This document shows positions 6,151 to 8,033 of a DNA stretch of 8,033 nt, in pieces. The notes below the pieces were generated by a model that did not search any database, was not told where the DNA came from, and saw only the letters and a program-made list of their open reading frames with translations. The translations under genes were made by a program, and so were the position numbers. Source of the DNA: an uncultured Gammaproteobacteria bacterium (GTDB lineage Bacteria; Pseudomonadota; Gammaproteobacteria; Arenicellales; UBA868). Position 1 is the stretch's first letter. Every line of letters begins with the position of its first letter. Location: the NCBI GenBank assembly GCA_913051905.1, contig CAJXBY010000119.1, positions 1-8,033 of the forward strand. Reading direction: 5' to 3'.

Positions 6151-7636
6151 TCTTGTTTTCTGTACGTAGTTTGTCGAGAATCGTAGTGTCGACGAGATCC
6201 TGGGTGGTCACATTAGGGACATCTTCGCCGAGCTCCAAAAGAAGTTGCTGAAACATCGCCAGGCCGATAATGTTGTCCTCGGTCTTTGACATGAGACGCC
6301 AAGAATCCTGTATGTCCGGAAAACGAATTTTGTCGATTACCGGCTCCGCAGGTTGATTGTTGCTACGGCCAAGCCACTCGTTCGCCGCAGCGGTCACCGG
6401 GTCAGACCCTTCCTGTAACATTTGATTGGCCCGGAAAATCGAACGGGTAAGTCGGCTCAATGAAACTACTTCCTGTTCAAGGAGATCTGCGTGAACTATG
6501 AGAAAGGACTGCCATGTTTTTCTCGGGGTCTTCAGTTTCTCTACAGAATTCAATCCGAAAAATTCCAGCCTGCCAGGCTCAAGGCCACTGATCAAACTCG
6601 CGTCAACCAGACCGCTTCGGAGGTGCCGAATGAGTGAGCGCCTGCTAAGGTAGACTAGATTGATGTCGTCTCGCCCGAGTCCGTGCGCGGCCAGTAGTTG
6701 GAGAAACACGGGTTCGACCATTCCGTGAGGTTCGAGTGCAATGGTCTTGGCTTGAAGGTCTTCAATACTGCTGATATCGGAGTCTTTAGCTGTTGCCAGT
6801 TGAATCTCCAAAGGAACTCGGCCCATAGGAATGATAGCCCGGACTGGGACACCACCCAGTCGGTAACGCAATATGTCGTAAAGGCTGGCAATGGTGGCGT
6901 CCACCTGGCCCGACAACAGTCGACGCAGACTCATATCGGGGGTGCCTGCAGGCACCAGGCCAACTTTGAGTTGCACTTCATTGAAGAGGTCCAAGGTCTG
7001 GGCAAGATAGATCGGCAGGTCATCCTCCGTGCCATAGACCCCAATGATCAGGTCAGGGCGGACATCACCACCTTCCTCTATAAGTTCGTTCGACTGTAAT
7101 TCAGCGGGGTCCAGAAAACGCACTCTGCTCCGAAGCGCACCTTCTTTGGGTGGATTCAGTTCGAACTCGGCCAATTGAAACTTGCGGGGTGAAGTTTCCA
7201 GCAGATACAGATATTGGCGTAGTGCGGCGTAATCCCCCTGCAAAACAAGGTCATGAAATCCACCTCCAGTTTCCAGTAATTCAACGTTTGGAATCAGCTG
7301 CAAAATGGTGACGCCAGTGATGCTGGCATATGAAGACAACTCATCGATCAGAGTTTCGGCTGGTGCGCTTCTGGAAGCGGGACTGGCCTTGAAATAGGTA
7401 TCAACAGCGGATTTCTCTTGTTCAAGTTCAGCTAGTCTGGCTTCCCGGCGAGGCAACATCCTTATTTTCTGGATATAGCCAGCAGACAATTGTTCCGATC
7501 GATCGAGTCTTCCCATTGCGTCCTGAAAGCGGAACACCAGTGGCTCAATGGCCTGTGTGTAAAGGACAACGGTAATCAGGAATGCGCCGACCAGGAATAG
7601 CGCACGCCGGTCTCGCTCGCTCATTCTCTCTAGCAT
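6140..7636 (-). CDS. GspM/PilO-like platform protein fused to an NMT1/SsuA-type solute-binding domain
   Basis: The N-terminal 180 residues look like GspM/PilO: a short cytoplasmic start, one membrane span (about 11-28, ALFLVGAFLITVVLYTQ), a periplasmic coiled coil (about 42-82, heptad-like RREARLAELEQEKSAVDTYF) and a ferredoxin-like region (about 92-175). GspM pairs with GspL in the T2SS platform and normally ends near 160-200 residues. After an acidic linker (about 181-193) comes a second module (about 194-492) with the pattern of periplasmic binding proteins of the NMT1/THI5/SsuA type: IIGVYGTEDDLPIYLAQTLDLF, RRLLSGQVDATIASLYDIL, ISSIEDLQAKTIALEPHG, LRSGLVDASLISGLEPGRL and a C-terminal LVDTTILDKL. 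The lobe order looks complete, so ligand binding is plausible; the ligand is unknown. It needs no signal peptide because the GspM span places it in the periplasm. The start is ATG 7636 (a GAAG site lies upstream); ATG 7624 is an alternative. The gene is 23 nt after the GspL/PilN-like gene. Confidence 0.88.
   Translation of the reverse strand: MLERMSERDRRALFLVGAFLITVVLYTQAIEPLVFRFQDAMGRLDRSEQLSAGYIQKIRMLPRREARLAELEQEKSAVDTYFKASPASRSAPAETLIDELSSYASITGVTILQLIPNVELLETGGGFHDLVLQGDYAALRQYLYLLETSPRKFQLAEFELNPPKEGALRSRVRFLDPAELQSNELIEEGGDVRPDLIIGVYGTEDDLPIYLAQTLDLFNEVQLKVGLVPAGTPDMSLRRLLSGQVDATIASLYDILRYRLGGVPVRAIIPMGRVPLEIQLATAKDSDISSIEDLQAKTIALEPHGMVEPVFLQLLAAHGLGRDDINLVYLSRRSLIRHLRSGLVDASLISGLEPGRLEFFGLNSVEKLKTPRKTWQSFLIVHADLLEQEVVSLSRLTRSIFRANQMLQEGSDPVTAAANEWLGRSNNQPAEPVIDKIRFPDIQDSWRLMSKTEDNIIGLAMFQQLLLELGEDVPNVTTQDLVDTTILDKLRTENKNAD
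6161..7057 (-). other. Periplasmic solute-binding-protein domain (within the GspM-like protein)
   Basis: Residues about 194-492 of the fusion. The pattern matches type II periplasmic binding proteins used by sulfonate, taurine and thiamine-precursor ABC importers: an opening strand-loop-helix that contacts ligand (GVYGTEDDLPIYLA), SGQVDATI at the end of lobe 1, a hinge and start of lobe 2 at ISSIEDLQAKTIAL, the ligand-loop region EPHGMVEPVFLQLL, and SGLVDASLI before return to lobe 1. No ABC permease or ATPase gene lies in the window, so a transport role has no support here and a sensory or structural role is more likely. TAXI- or PhnD-like binding proteins are alternatives within the same fold. 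Confidence 0.82.
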
Positions 7637-7659
7637 CTAGGCTTCGCCGTCTGAGGTGA

Positions 7660-8033
7660 TCACGATTCGGTGGACTCAACCGGTGGGTTCCAGAGCGGTC
7701 TTTCAAGCTTCACCTTAACGCGGAACCGAATGCCCTGGCTTTTCCCCTCATCCTGCTGTTCGGCTGTTACGGACTGCAGGCGTACCGCCTCTATTCGTGG
7801 GTGACGGTCCAGCTGACGCACGAAACTGCCGATATCCTGTTCTTCGTCGGATACACCGTCCAGGGAAAGTATGCCGCGACGATCGATCTGCAGGGCGCCC
7901 GCGAGTCTTATGGTCGGGGGCATCATTGTAGACAGATCATCGAGCAGCGGAACCAGGCTGTTTTGGTCGAGTGATGATGTTTCGCGTACCTCAGCCATCA
8001 GGCGGCTGACACGATCTGCAACGCGGCTCGATC
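7660..8033 (-). CDS. GspL/PilN-like inner-membrane platform protein, C-terminal part (5' end outside window)
   Basis: The frame is open from the right edge to a TGA at 7662-7660, showing the last 123 residues. No start is assigned because coding continues through the edge; the Met at 7998 is internal. The visible part has the PilN/GspL periplasmic pattern: an amphipathic helix (RVADRVSRLMAEVRE), then LVPLLDDLSTMMPPTIRLAGALQI with RRGILSLDGVSDEEQDIGSFVRQLDRHPRIEAVRL, followed by a last strand FRVKVKLERP. The L-x-G-x-(3)E.. IxxFxRxLxx motif is typical of PilN-type ferredoxin-like domains. Such proteins pair with PilO/GspM, which is encoded 23 nt downstream, and contact the ATPase through the N-terminal part or a PilM partner. 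I cannot see whether it is a fused GspL (actin-like plus PilN) or a stand-alone PilN. Confidence 0.8.
   Translation of the reverse strand, partial: SSRVADRVSRLMAEVRETSSLDQNSLVPLLDDLSTMMPPTIRLAGALQIDRRGILSLDGVSDEEQDIGSFVRQLDRHPRIEAVRLQSVTAEQQDEGKSQGIRFRVKVKLERPLWNPPVESTES

Larger units (their letters stand above)
1..8033 (-). other. Secretion operon, order (gspL/pilN)-gspM::SBP-gspC-like-gspD-gspE-gspF
   Basis: All six genes share one strand with gaps of 23, -11, 123, 54 and 1 nt and no visible terminator, so one transcript is likely. The promoter must lie beyond the right edge unless there is an internal one before gspD. Pseudopilin genes would be expected beyond the left edge after gspF or elsewhere. 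The order places the platform and connector genes ahead of the secretin, as in pilMNOPQ and mshIJKL clusters, and not as in the classical gspC-to-gspM order. Confidence 0.8.

Noticed and set aside
6140..7636. GspM-binding-protein fusion as an assembly or frameshift artefact
   Set aside because: The frame is continuous through an acidic linker, both halves look complete, and the downstream gene overlaps the end of the fused domain by 11 nt.
7651..7665. GATCACCTC on the transcribed strand, matching the 3' end of 16S rRNA
   Set aside because: A nine-base match with no flanking rRNA sequence between the GspL/PilN-like stop and the GspM-like start is best explained by chance.

Overview
The window is an almost gap-free, single-strand gene cluster from a Gram-negative bacterium. 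A secretin with a signal peptide, a GspM/PilO-type and a GspC/PilP-type inner-membrane protein, a GspE ATPase and a GspF platform protein together mean a two-membrane cell envelope. Protein style and moderate GC (about half, by eye) suggest a gammaproteobacterium, possibly marine or environmental; this taxonomic guess is inference.

All genes are on the minus strand and are transcribed from the right edge to the left edge. In transcription order they are: the C-terminal part of a GspL/PilN-like protein (8033-7660, start outside); a GspM/PilO-like protein fused to a complete solute-binding-protein domain (7636-6140); a short GspC/PilP-like protein with a TonB-like Glu-Pro repeat (6150-5527, overlapping its neighbour by 11 nt); the secretin GspD (5403-3682); a GspE ATPase enlarged by two N-terminal cyclic-nucleotide-binding-like domains (3627-1219); and GspF (1217 to the left edge, probably lacking only its last few codons). 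Spacers are 23, -11, 123, 54 and 1 nt. No RNA gene, mobile element, CRISPR array or convincing terminator was seen.

Together these genes encode most of the core of a type II secretion system (T2SS) or closely related type IV-pilus-like machine: outer-membrane channel (D), periplasmic connector (C), inner-membrane assembly platform (L, M, F) and cytoplasmic motor (E). Pseudopilins (G-K) and a prepilin peptidase are not in the window. The order L-M-C-D-E-F resembles pilNOPQ followed by E and F rather than the classical gspC-D-E-F...L-M order.

The unusual part is that two core components carry extra sensor-like modules. The platform protein GspM has a periplasmic NMT1/SsuA-type ligand-binding domain at its C-terminus. 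The motor GspE has a tandem of CRP/cNMP-fold domains, both with degenerate phosphate-binding cassettes, at its N-terminus. I infer that this secretion machine may be gated by a small periplasmic molecule on one side of the membrane and by a cytoplasmic signal or protein partner on the other. This is the candidate undescribed system in the window.
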